The position numbers were made by a program, and so were the translations under genes. From the NCBI RefSeq assembly GCF_023223645.1, contig NZ_JALKBY010000013.1, positions 1 to 64,000 of the forward strand: a stretch of 64,000 nucleotides of DNA. The letters are read 5' to 3'. Below the pieces are notes generated by a model, which searched no databases, had not been told where the DNA came from, and was given only the letters and a program-made list of their open reading frames with translations. Positions within the stretch are counted from its first letter, which is position 1. Each line of letters begins with the position of its first letter. Shown here in pieces: positions 43,098 to 51,151 of this stretch. The DNA is from Natroniella sulfidigena (GTDB lineage Bacteria > Bacillota > Halanaerobiia > Halobacteroidales > Halobacteroidaceae).

Positions 43098-45395
43098 TTA
43101 ATTTGATTCTTCTTTCTCCTTCAGTGCCTCTAACAATCTTTCAGGAGTAATCGGCAATTCCTTAACTCTAATTCCCACTGCATCATAAATCGCATTAGCA
43201 ATAGCAGGTGCAGAAGGTACTAAACCTGATTCTCCAATACTTTTTGCACCAAAAGCTCCCGTTTCACTAGCTGCTTCTACAACAATAGGATGTATATTCG
43301 GCATATCAACAGAAGTTAATACTTTATAATCAGAGAAATTAGCATTTAGAGGTTCTCCTTTATCGTTATACTGCATTTGTTCAGTTAATGCAAACCCCAC
43401 ACCCTGCTGAACAGCACCTTCAATCTGTCCTTCAACAGATGGTGGATGAATCATAGTTCCTGCATCGTGAGCAGCTACAAAATCAATAACATCAACTTTA
43501 CCTGTTTCTATATCTACTTCTACTTCTACAAATTGAACCGCATAGACAGGTGGATTCCCAGGTGGTTCAGTTGATGCTGCTCCCATAATTTGATGCCCAT
43601 GCTCTCCAAAGTGTGCTTCATAAGAGACATCCTCAATAGAAGTCCTTTCCTTGGGATCTTCTTTTTTAAATACATAACCATCTTTAGTCTCTAACTCATC
43701 AGGCTCACAATCCATCATTTTACTAGCCATTTTAAGTAAGCCTTCTCTTGCTTCTAAAGCTGCTTGTTCAACGGCATAACCTCCAGCATAAATCTGACGA
43801 CTAGCATGACTTCCAATTTCAAATCCAGCTACATCTGTATCAGCATCTTGAGTAATAACAACATCTTCAAATTTAACCCCTAATGTTTCAGCACAGATCT
43901 GACTAAGTGCTGTAGCTGATCCAGTTCCTAAATCAGAACAAGCATAAGTTAAATTAACCGACCCATCTTCATTAATTTTAACATTAGCAGAAGAATTTTC
44001 GTGCAGTTCAGGTACAGCACCACTAACATGCATCATATAACCTAAACCAACACCTCTTCGTTTGGTTCCAGTATCCTTCTCTCTATTTCTCTTTTCTTCC
44101 CAGTTGATTGCTTTCATACCCTTTTCCATACACTCTTCTAATCCACAACTTTCAATCGGCATCTTACTCCATAACCAGACATCATCTTTACAGGGATGAT
44201 TCTTTAAACGCATTTCAGTAGGATCGATTTCTAACTCTTCAGCAATTTTATCTACTTGTGATTCAACTGCGAAAGCAACCTGTGGGTTTCCATACCCTCT
44301 AAATGCTCCTGCCGGTGGAGTATTAGTATGGACTGTACGACCTTCTGATTTAAGATTAGGAGTTTTATACATTGCTAAAAACCACCCGGTTAGAACTGCT
44401 GTTAGAGATGGTCCATGAGTAACATAAGCACCTGTGTCAACTAAGACCTCCATCTGTCTAGCAGTAAATGTTCCATCTTCTTTGACACCAGTCTTTAAAG
44501 TAATAGTAGTTGGATGTCTAGATTCTGTAAAAAATGACTCTTCTCGATCATAAGCAACCTTAACTGGTTTGCGTGTAACCTTAGCTAAGATAGCAGCAAT
44601 AGGTTCATTTACAATCCCTAATCTACTACCAAAACCTCCACCGATGAAAGGCTTAATTATTTGTATATCACGAATCCGCATTCCTAAAGCTTGAGCAGTA
44701 ATTTTTCTAACCAAATGTGGCATTTGAGTCGAAGTAGTAATCTTTATTCGATCATTTAGCCCCACCTCAGCTATTGCAACTCCACAAGGTTCCATAGAAG
44801 CTTGAAATACTTTTTGCGTCTCATATGTGTCCTCAAAGATATAGTCAGCATCTTCAAAACCTTCTTCCACATCTCCAATAACAGCAGGTATTTTTCCACA
44901 AATATTCCCGTCAATATGTTCTTGTGGTCCTTTTTGGTCAGTATGAATAAGCACTTCTTTTTCCTCTAAGGCTTCCTTAGAATCTAAAATAATTGGTAAC
45001 TCTTTGTATTCAACCTCAATCAGCTCTAGTGCTTTTTTAGCTGTCTCTTCATCAACCGCTGCTACCCCAGCAATTGGATCTCCAACAAACCTAGCTTTAT
45101 CACTAAATATATATTGATCTTCAATTAAGATAGCAGCTTCTGAAGGTGGAAACCCTGCAAAATTAAATGGGATTTTTGGTGTATCTTCATAAGTTAAAAC
45201 CGCTTCTACTCCATCTAGTGCCTCTGCTTTAGATGTATCTATATTAACAATTTCGGCATGTGCATAAGGACTTCTTAACACCTTCCCAACCAGCATATTC
45301 CTAACATACATATCATCAACATATCTAGCCTGACCAGTTACTTTAGCTTTAGCATCAACCTTAACCTCTTCCTTTCCAACAGTAGAATATCCCAT
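43098..45395 (-). CDS. xdhA: Xanthine dehydrogenase-like molybdenum hydroxylase, Mo-binding subunit
   Basis: Large catalytic subunit with the molybdopterin cofactor. It hydroxylates purines or other N-heterocycles. The family segments are visible: KVTGQARYVDDMY at the start, KPFIGGGFGSRLG, GAFRGYGNPQVAFA and, near residue 722, GAFGAKSIGESG with the catalytic Glu. Length 765 equals the separate-subunit form. The associated yqeB, yqeC and mocA genes mark it as the selenium-dependent kind, in which a labile selenium ligand, not selenocysteine, is at the Mo. It is the last subunit gene in the order FAD, 2Fe-2S, Mo. The exact substrate, purine or otherwise, is not determined by sequence alone. Confidence 0.93.
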   Translation of the reverse strand: MGYSTVGKEEVKVDAKAKVTGQARYVDDMYVRNMLVGKVLRSPYAHAEIVNIDTSKAEALDGVEAVLTYEDTPKIPFNFAGFPPSEAAILIEDQYIFSDKARFVGDPIAGVAAVDEETAKKALELIEVEYKELPIILDSKEALEEKEVLIHTDQKGPQEHIDGNICGKIPAVIGDVEEGFEDADYIFEDTYETQKVFQASMEPCGVAIAEVGLNDRIKITTSTQMPHLVRKITAQALGMRIRDIQIIKPFIGGGFGSRLGIVNEPIAAILAKVTRKPVKVAYDREESFFTESRHPTTITLKTGVKEDGTFTARQMEVLVDTGAYVTHGPSLTAVLTGWFLAMYKTPNLKSEGRTVHTNTPPAGAFRGYGNPQVAFAVESQVDKIAEELEIDPTEMRLKNHPCKDDVWLWSKMPIESCGLEECMEKGMKAINWEEKRNREKDTGTKRRGVGLGYMMHVSGAVPELHENSSANVKINEDGSVNLTYACSDLGTGSATALSQICAETLGVKFEDVVITQDADTDVAGFEIGSHASRQIYAGGYAVEQAALEAREGLLKMASKMMDCEPDELETKDGYVFKKEDPKERTSIEDVSYEAHFGEHGHQIMGAASTEPPGNPPVYAVQFVEVEVDIETGKVDVIDFVAAHDAGTMIHPPSVEGQIEGAVQQGVGFALTEQMQYNDKGEPLNANFSDYKVLTSVDMPNIHPIVVEAASETGAFGAKSIGESGLVPSAPAIANAIYDAVGIRVKELPITPERLLEALKEKEESN

Positions 45396-45397
45396 TC

Positions 45398-45880
45398 TTA
45401 CACTCCTTTCTCTCTTAAATATTTAGCTGCTTCCAAGATAGCCTCAACGATCTTTTCATAACCAGTACAACGACACAAATTACCCGAAATAGCTCGCCGT
45501 ACTTCTACTTCACTAGGTTCAGGATTATCATCCAACAAACCTTTAGCAGTTAAGACCATACCAGGAGTACAAAAACCACATTGAATCGCACCAGTTTCTA
45601 CAAAAGCCTGTTGAATTGGATGTAACTCTCCATCTTCACCTTCTAATCCCTCAATAGTTAGCACCTTCTTACCATCAATATCTACTGCTAACATAAGACA
45701 AGAACTAACTGGCTTCCCATCAACTAAAATAGTACAACTTCCACAATCTCCTTCATCACATCCTCTTTTAGTCCCCGTCAAACCTAATTCATTACGAATC
45801 AAATCAAGTAGCGTTAAATTTACAGGTATCTCCAAGCTATAATCTTCATTATTTAAGGTAAATTGAATTGCTACTTCCAT
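45398..45880 (-). CDS. Xanthine dehydrogenase-like hydroxylase, 2Fe-2S subunit
   Basis: Small electron-transfer subunit with two [2Fe-2S] clusters. The plant-ferredoxin-type cluster uses [16 protein letters not shown] and SSC. The second uses CGFCTPG and NLCRCTGY, in a four-helix domain. Length 160 is typical. GGAGGG precedes the ATG. The stop codon is 2 bases from the start of the Mo-subunit gene, so they are coupled. Confidence 0.96.
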   Translation of the reverse strand: MEVAIQFTLNNEDYSLEIPVNLTLLDLIRNELGLTGTKRGCDEGDCGSCTILVDGKPVSSCLMLAVDIDGKKVLTIEGLEGEDGELHPIQQAFVETGAIQCGFCTPGMVLTAKGLLDDNPEPSEVEVRRAISGNLCRCTGYEKIVEAILEAAKYLREKGV

Positions 45881-45899
45881 CTCTTTTCCCTCCTTATTC

Positions 45900-46733
45900 T
45901 TAATCAGCTGACTTAATAGCCCTTTTAACTAATACTCCAGTTACCTCTTTACGATACCAATCTGTAGAACGTTGATCAGTAATTGGGGTAATACTATCAG
46001 TTATCACTTTAACTAACTTGTTTAAGTTATTCTCACTAATTTCATCAAACCAATCCAAATCTAATAATAATGGTGTTGGAGCTACACCACCTAAAGCTAC
46101 CTTCAATCCAGATATATTTCCACCTTTATCTATATAACTAACAGCACTATTTACTATAGCAATCTCATGAGCTTTCCTCTTACCTTCCTTTAAAAAGGAA
46201 CTCTTTAATTCTTGAACAGGAGCAGGCAAAATTACAGAAAGAACAAAATCTCCATCTTCTAATTTAGTCTGACCAGGGCCAACAAAGAAATCTTTAAGCC
46301 TTAGCAAGATCTCTTGCTCCTTCTTTCTAACCCTCAACTTAGCATCATAAACCAAAAGTGCCGGAATAAGATCAGCAGCCGGCGAAGCATTACAGATATT
46401 CCCCACCACTGTTGCCAAATTTCTAGTCAAAGGAGAACTATGTTCTAAAGCACTCTCTAATAAAGCAGGGTAATGCTCCTGAACCGCCTGATTCTCAATC
46501 AACTGATTTACACTTACCAACGCACCTATTTCTAATCCTTCTTCATCAAAATTAATAAAGTTTAACTCTTCAATCCGTTTTAAATTAACCAGATTCTCTA
46601 AGTCAATTTGACCATGCTTCCACCTTAACATCAAATCAGTTCCACCCGCTAATAAATGATAATCTTTTCTTTCATTTAAAACATCTACCGCTTCTTCAAT
46701 AGTTTCAGGTTGATATAGTTTGAAATTTTTCAT
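45900..46733 (-). CDS. Xanthine dehydrogenase-like hydroxylase, FAD subunit
   Basis: FAD-binding subunit (PCMH-type): [17 protein letters not shown] is the FAD pyrophosphate loop, [18 protein letters not shown] the second signature, and [17 protein letters not shown] lies in the C-terminal CO-dehydrogenase-flavoprotein-like domain. Length 277. GGAGGGA precedes the ATG. First of the three subunit genes, with a 103-base spacer upstream towards mocA. Confidence 0.94.
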   Translation of the reverse strand: MKNFKLYQPETIEEAVDVLNERKDYHLLAGGTDLMLRWKHGQIDLENLVNLKRIEELNFINFDEEGLEIGALVSVNQLIENQAVQEHYPALLESALEHSSPLTRNLATVVGNICNASPAADLIPALLVYDAKLRVRKKEQEILLRLKDFFVGPGQTKLEDGDFVLSVILPAPVQELKSSFLKEGKRKAHEIAIVNSAVSYIDKGGNISGLKVALGGVAPTPLLLDLDWFDEISENNLNKLVKVITDSITPITDQRSTDWYRKEVTGVLVKRAIKSAD

Positions 46734-46836
46734 CTTGCTCCCTCCTCTCGTTATACATATTTCTGCTTTTATTCATTTTCTCCTTCTTAATTGTCTGAAA
46801 ATTTATACTTTTTTCTGTTTTTTATGACAAATTAAA

Positions 46837-47445
46837 CTAAGAATCGACAAATTGATCTCTAATTACTTTCATTAACCTTTCGTAATCAGCTTTAGTATCA
46901 ATATCAAAACTAACACCACTATCATCTACTAATACTTCATTAACCTTTGTTTGGTATTTAACCAATAAATCCCTAGCTCCTTTGTCCCCTCTAACCTCAA
47001 GCATCTCCTTTTTTAATTTTCTAGCAAAGATTACTGGATTGCCCCGTTGTTCTTTATACTCTGGAACTACTATTAATTCTTCACCTGACTTAAATTCACT
47101 GATCAACTGATTAATTGTCTCTTTTTTAACTAATGGTAAATCTCCTAACATACAAAGAATTCCCGTAGTTTCATCATCGACCTCTTCTAACCCCGCAACC
47201 AAAGAAGTACTCTGCCCTTGTTGATAATCAGGATTATAACAAAACCTAACATCATAATCTATCAGTACCTCTTTTATTTTTTCAGCCTGATATCCTAAAA
47301 CAACAATGATCTCATCTACATCTGACTCTACTAAAGTAGTTATAACCTGCTCTATCATTCTTTTTTTTCCTACATAAACCAACTGCTTAATCTCATCTCC
47401 AAATCTAGCCGATACTCCAGCTGCCAACACTATAGCCGTTATCAC
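46837..47445 (-). CDS. mocA: Molybdenum cofactor cytidylyltransferase (MocA)
   Basis: NTP-transferase fold: AIVLAAGVSARFGDEIKQLV is the nucleotide-binding signature (usual A-G-x-S-x-R-[FM]-G), then CMLGDLPLVKKETINQLI for metal and GNPVIFARKL. MocA attaches CMP to Mo-molybdopterin, giving the MCD form used by xanthine-dehydrogenase-type enzymes. Length 202. The start is GTG at 47445 after GGGGGGTG. A perfect 13-bp hairpin (47489-47519) and a heptamer repeat element separate it from yqeC, so the cluster may be transcribed in two parts. Confidence 0.92.
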   Translation of the reverse strand: MITAIVLAAGVSARFGDEIKQLVYVGKKRMIEQVITTLVESDVDEIIVVLGYQAEKIKEVLIDYDVRFCYNPDYQQGQSTSLVAGLEEVDDETTGILCMLGDLPLVKKETINQLISEFKSGEELIVVPEYKEQRGNPVIFARKLKKEMLEVRGDKGARDLLVKYQTKVNEVLVDDSGVSFDIDTKADYERLMKVIRDQFVDS

Positions 47446-47488
47446 TCTTAAACACCCCCCTTAATTAGCTTATCCTCTTCTAAATTAC

Positions 47489-47519
47489 AATTATGTGGCA
47501 CTTTTAGTGCCACATAATT
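47489..47519. repeat. Perfect 13-bp hairpin beside the heptamer repeat
   Basis: AATTATGTGGCAC and its complement with a TTTTA loop. It abuts the repeat element at 47521. There is no T-tract, so an intrinsic terminator is unlikely; a processing or boundary role is possible. Confidence 0.6.
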
Positions 47520-47520
47520 G

Positions 47521-47669
47521 AGTTGACAGTTTACGGTTTACAGTTTACAGTTAATATCAAAATCTTAAGAGCTATAAAAAACCTTAAAATTATAGCTTTA
47601 GATTGGTTTTGGGTTTAAGTTTTAAATGGTTTTAACTGTCAACCGTCAACTGTTCACTGTCAACTGATA
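47521..47669. repeat. Heptamer-built inverted repeat, copy 3
   Basis: Left arm: GTTGACAG then CAGTTTA-type units (TTTACGG TTTACAG TTTACAG TTAA). Right arm: TTAACTG TCAACCG TCAACTG TTCACTG TCAACTG. The core includes AAAAACCTTAAAATTATAGC, comparable with AAAACCTTAAAATCAAAAGC in the copy at 6105. It lies between yqeC and mocA. Confidence 0.8.
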
Positions 47670-47721
47670 TAAAATTCAATTTCTATATTAGCACAACGGG
47701 TTATATTCTTAATTTTAACTC

Positions 47722-48447
47722 TCAATTTTTAATCATCACTTCCTCAACTCCTGCTCTTGCCAATCTTTGAGCTAGTCTGGTAGCTTCACAAGGTCTATCC
47801 ATCTCACCTACCTGATTTAAAATCACAACAACTCTACTCTTTTTCTGTTGGCCCGATAAATCATATCCTTCCTGAGCTAACAACACTTGCTCTATTAGAT
47901 CAATCGTAATTGGTTGACCTATTTCAAAATCATTACTAATCTTGTTTAACAAACCAACACGATGTAAATTTTCTGCATTTAACTCACAACCTACTATCCT
48001 CATTCCTACCATTATCACTAACAAATCCGTACTCTCAGCAACAACAGGCTCTTGAGAATTAGGAATCTTAAAATCTCTACAAGCAGCTCCATCTGCTTCA
48101 ACTAATAATATTGATTCACTTTTAAGCTCAGCTAATCGATCAAGCCATTCTTGATCAAGACCAATCAACTTCCCTTCTTTAGTAACTTTTTTGGCTAATC
48201 CTACTAATCTCTTTTCAAAATTATCTACTTCTTGGGCCAGTTGATTAAATTGATCACTAATCAATAAAGAATCAACCTTACCTTCAAGCTCTGAAAATAA
48301 CATTTTAGTTGTTGTTGTTGCTATTATTTTACATGTGTATAGCTCCTTCAACTCCTCTAATAATCTCACCAAAGTTGAAGTCTTTCCCCCAGCTCCTACT
48401 ATAGAAACTACTTCACCTGGTCTAATCTTTAATTTTTGGGCTAGCAT
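47722..48447 (-). CDS. yqeC: Selenium-dependent hydroxylase accessory protein YqeC
   Basis: P-loop protein of 241 residues: VSIVGAGGKTSTLVRLLEEL is the nucleotide-binding loop, then IIATTTTKMLFSE and LLVEADGAACRDFKIPNSQE PVV. This matches the YqeC family found with selD and labile-selenium molybdenum hydroxylases. It may act as an ATPase in cofactor maturation. The ATG follows GAGGAATT and starts 4 bases after the xdhC stop, so it is coupled to that gene. Confidence 0.9.
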   Translation of the reverse strand: MLAQKLKIRPGEVVSIVGAGGKTSTLVRLLEELKELYTCKIIATTTTKMLFSELEGKVDSLLISDQFNQLAQEVDNFEKRLVGLAKKVTKEGKLIGLDQEWLDRLAELKSESILLVEADGAACRDFKIPNSQEPVVAESTDLLVIMVGMRIVGCELNAENLHRVGLLNKISNDFEIGQPITIDLIEQVLLAQEGYDLSGQQKKSRVVVILNQVGEMDRPCEATRLAQRLARAGVEEVMIKN

Positions 48448-48451
48448 GAAA

Positions 48452-49531
48452 TTAATTCCTCACATTAATAACTTCAATAAAGACGTCCATCTTGCCTCCA
48501 CAGATCATACCTTCATCCGCTGCCAGATCACTAGAAAAATTAAGTTGATAACTAATAGCTTGCTCTGAGCTATGAAATAAATCCAAAGCCTTCTGCTTAA
48601 CCTCTGCTTCTCCACAGCCTCCACCAATTGTACCGACTGTTCTCCCATCTCGTAAAATTAATAATTTGGCCCCTGGCTTGCGAGGAGTAGAACCACTTGT
48701 CTTAATAATAGTTGCTAATGCCAACTGATCATATTCCTCTTGATAATCAGCTAAAAAATCAATAGCCTCTTCTCCTAACCTACCACTATCTTTCTCACTT
48801 CTTCTAACTTTAATTATTTCTGATAAAATACTAATTGCAATCTCTGGTACAGTCTCCGAACCAATATCGATTCCAATTGGAGCTTTAACACGATTTATCT
48901 CTCTTTCAGAATAACCTGTTTCTCTCAAGCTATCAAAAATAGCCTTTACTTTTCGTTGACTACCTAACATACCAATATAGCGAACATTAAAATCCAAAAT
49001 CTGCTCCAAGCAGTCATAATCATAGCGATGTCCTCTAGTAGCAACTACTATGTAATCAGCTTGAGTAATCTCCAATTCAGCCGTTAATTTCTTAAAATCA
49101 AGACAAAGCACCTGATCAGCTTCTGGAAATAATCCCTTATTAGCAAATTTAGGTCTATCATCAACAATTACTAACTCAAAATCAAGCTCCTTAGCAAATT
49201 GATATAAACTCTGGCCAATATGCCCTCCTCCCAAAATAATTAATCGTGGATTAAGCTTATAAGGCTCAACAGAAAAGAGTAAAGATTCAGACTTCAGTTG
49301 ACAAACTTTCAATTCATTACCTGTCAAAACTTCTTTAGCTTGGTTCACTACTTTATCTAACTCATTCTCTTTTAAGCAAATATCTGTTGGAGTTAAATAA
49401 TCCCCATCTTCCTTAACTAACATCTTCTTTCCCAACAATTCAGGATTAGATGATTCTATAATTGTAACTAAAGCTATCTTCTCTTTATCTTCTACGCTAG
49501 TCAATAGTTCAGAAAAAATATCAATTGACAT
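48452..49531 (-). CDS. xdhC: XdhC/CoxI-family maturation factor with doubled XdhC-CoxI domain
   Basis: Middle region (about residues 100-235) is an XdhC Rossmann domain: LIILGGGHIGQSLYQFAKEL, VIVDDRPKFANKGLFPEADQ, YIVVATRGHRYDYDCLEQIL, KAPIGIDIGSETVPEIAIS. A CoxI-type segment precedes it (ALVTIIESSNPELLGKKML) and another follows (ALATIIKTSGSTPRKPGAKLL, GTIGGGCGEAEV with the conserved Cys). XdhC proteins bind and sulfurate molybdenum cofactor before insertion. GGAGGAAAT is spaced for ATG at 49531; the frame up to 49627 is unsupported. First gene of the cluster. Confidence 0.92.
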   Translation of the reverse strand: MSIDIFSELLTSVEDKEKIALVTIIESSNPELLGKKMLVKEDGDYLTPTDICLKENELDKVVNQAKEVLTGNELKVCQLKSESLLFSVEPYKLNPRLIILGGGHIGQSLYQFAKELDFELVIVDDRPKFANKGLFPEADQVLCLDFKKLTAELEITQADYIVVATRGHRYDYDCLEQILDFNVRYIGMLGSQRKVKAIFDSLRETGYSEREINRVKAPIGIDIGSETVPEIAISILSEIIKVRRSEKDSGRLGEEAIDFLADYQEEYDQLALATIIKTSGSTPRKPGAKLLILRDGRTVGTIGGGCGEAEVKQKALDLFHSSEQAISYQLNFSSDLAADEGMICGGKMDVFIEVINVRN

Positions 49532-49754
49532 AATTATTTCCTCCTTCAATAAATTAAATTCAAATAAACCAAAAGATAATTTAACATGATTATTAAACTT
49601 TTTTAAAAAATAAAAAGACTTCCCCACTTTTATTAAACTTATTTAGAAAATAAGCAAACAAAAAGGATGAAGTCATTAAAAATAACATTCAACAATCAAG
49701 TACATTCCCCTGCAAAAAAATAATAAAATCATACACTTTATTTACCTCTGGTAT

Positions 49755-49885
49755 CATTACTTATTGAAATATCAAATTTTGCTGATAATATATCCAATGA
49801 TAAAACCAAAAAGATAAACAGCTATTATATCCTCTTCTTCTTTAAAGTAACCTTTTATCTAATTCCCCTTCAATCTCAATCACCT
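49755..49885 (-). pseudogene. Relic of an MNT-type nucleotidyltransferase (antitoxin) gene
   Basis: The minus strand encodes VIEIEGELDKRLL, a frameshift, KGYFKEEEDIIAVYLFGFII, GY, and a second shift into SAKFDISI. This follows the start of MNT/minimal nucleotidyltransferases (…ediiavYLFGSyatG…SDiDi), but with Ser of the GS motif changed to Phe and two frameshifts. It lies 1 kb from the intact HepT-MntA pair, suggesting decay of a related module. Confidence 0.55.
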
Positions 49886-49939
49886 AAATCACCTCTTACC
49901 CTTATAATACCATAATTTGATAACCTTTAAAATAAAAAA

Positions 49940-49964
49940 AGTCAGCTTTGTCTAGAAACTGACT
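49940..49964 (-). terminator. Terminator-like hairpin
   Basis: AGTCAG / CTGACT with a 13-base loop, then TTTTTTT on the minus strand. Its sequence resembles the hairpin at 59211-59236. Confidence 0.55.
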
Positions 49965-50049
49965 AGAGATTAATCATTTTTGTTGGCCCGCTACTTAAGA
50001 GCAATACTAAATATAGATCCAAAATTCCTTACCCAAATTCAACCAAACC

Positions 50050-50106
50050 ATTTAAGTAATATTATTAGGTAAGTGCTTATTACAAGGGAGAGAATCTTTT
50101 GGAAGT
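50050..50106 (+). repeat. Copy of the ylbJ leader region
   Basis: Matches 63717-63790: TTTAAGTAATATTATTA, then GGTAAGT[G/A]CTTATTACAAGG and GAATCTTTTGGAA, with an 18-20 base segment missing between two AATATTATTA repeats. It ends just past the position of the ylbJ start codon, and no coding sequence follows. Confidence 0.8.
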
Positions 50107-50186
50107 TAGGAAATAATGGTGCAATAGCTCCGAGAATATTATGATAAAAAGCTCTACTTCAAAAATTATTCCTATAATAAAAAAGC

Positions 50187-50200
50187 CTACCATATGGTAG
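50187..50200 (-). terminator. Terminator of the mntA-hepT operon
   Basis: CTACCATATGGTAG palindrome, extended by one G/C-rich pair, followed by TTTTTTATT on the minus strand, 22 bases past the HepT stop. Confidence 0.7.
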
Positions 50201-50221
50201 ACATTAATCTTAATAATATTA

Positions 50222-50638
50222 TTAGCCCTTGCCTTCTTTTTTCAACTTAGCCAATAACTTTTTTGCTTTGTTACTCCTTTTCTTCTTTAACCTTTTATAT
50301 CCTTTAACCTCAAAGATCCTTTTTAATCCCTTCTCTAAATCATCTAATTCTTTTTCAACTATATTCCACACTAAGACAAGATCAACTCCTGAATAATCAT
50401 GAATTAATTTATTTCTAGTACCTATTATCTCTCTCCAAGGAATACTATCAAATTCTTCTTGTAACTCTTTACTAATTTTATTAGCTGCTTCTCCTACTAT
50501 TTCAAGTTGCCTAATAACAGCACTATGTACTAGCTCGTCTTCTATAAACTTTTCTAAACCAATATCCTTAGTAAATTTTTTAATTCTTCCAATAGCATCT
50601 AAAATATCATTCAAATATAATTGATTATCCTTTGACAT
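50222..50638 (-). CDS. hepT: HepT-like RNase toxin (DUF86)
   Basis: HEPN-superfamily toxin. The RX4HXY motif that defines the ribonuclease site is present as RNKLIHDYSGVD, with VGEAANKISKELQEE upstream. It cuts RNA (tRNA in some cases) and is neutralised when MntA adenylylates its Tyr. GGGGGATG lies before ATG at 50638, which removes the apparent overlap with mntA. The last 35 residues are a strongly basic, unusual extension (KRLKKKRSNKAKKLLAKLKK). Downstream of mntA, in the expected antitoxin-toxin order. Confidence 0.92.
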   Translation of the reverse strand: MSKDNQLYLNDILDAIGRIKKFTKDIGLEKFIEDELVHSAVIRQLEIVGEAANKISKELQEEFDSIPWREIIGTRNKLIHDYSGVDLVLVWNIVEKELDDLEKGLKRIFEVKGYKRLKKKRSNKAKKLLAKLKKEGKG

Positions 50639-50652
50639 AACATCCCCCTTTA

Positions 50653-50952
50653 TCAACAATACAACAGCTTTACATCCTTTTCTATCTCATCAACTATATA
50701 TGGACTAATAGATTCCTCTGTTAATAAATCAACCTTTCTACCAAATAAATTTGTTAATTTGTTTTCTAATCTGATCAAATCAAATAGAGTCTTATCTTTA
50801 TTTTTATATTTAATAATAATATCAATATCACTTTCTTCTTTTTCCTCACCTCTAGAAACAGAACCAAAAATACCCATTATTTCAATCCCTTCAGCCTCGC
50901 AAATTTGATTAATCTCTTGTTCGTAACATTTTAAATCAAGCATTCTATTCAC
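50653..50952 (-). CDS. mntA: MntA-like antitoxin, minimal nucleotidyltransferase
   Basis: 99 residues with the polymerase-beta-type nucleotidyltransferase motif GSVSRGEEKEESDIDIIIKY (G-S-x10-D-x-D), then the KVDLLTEE third Asp. MntA transfers AMP to HepT. It starts 14 bases upstream of hepT. AGAGGTG precedes the ATG. Together they form the type VII HepT-MntA module, usually on mobile or defensive regions. Confidence 0.93.
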   Translation of the reverse strand: MNRMLDLKCYEQEINQICEAEGIEIMGIFGSVSRGEEKEESDIDIIIKYKNKDKTLFDLIRLENKLTNLFGRKVDLLTEESISPYIVDEIEKDVKLLYC

Positions 50953-51151
50953 CTCTTCTACTTCTTATATCATCATTATATCATAATATACTTAATCCTC
51001 AACTTGTTTATTCTCATTCCTTATTTATTATTATACGTGTTAACTAGGTTCTTGTCCAAAAGCTCTAGGGGACGTAACATTCAGCTATATACTTTAAAAC
51101 TCTGTTACTAAGACTTATTAGTAACCTAATCCCATAATTTTGACTACTCTA

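Larger units (their letters stand above)
49532..50221. other. 690-base spacer of gene relics and a copied leader
   Basis: Holds a broken nucleotidyltransferase gene (49755-49885), a terminator-like hairpin (49940-49964), a copy of the ylbJ leader (50050-50106) and the HepT terminator (50187-50200). No intact gene. Confidence 0.7.

Noticed and set aside
51106-51127. Inverted repeat GTTACTAA / TTAGTAAC after addA as a terminator
   Set aside because: Eight-bp stem of A/T pairs with no T-tract; too weak to call.
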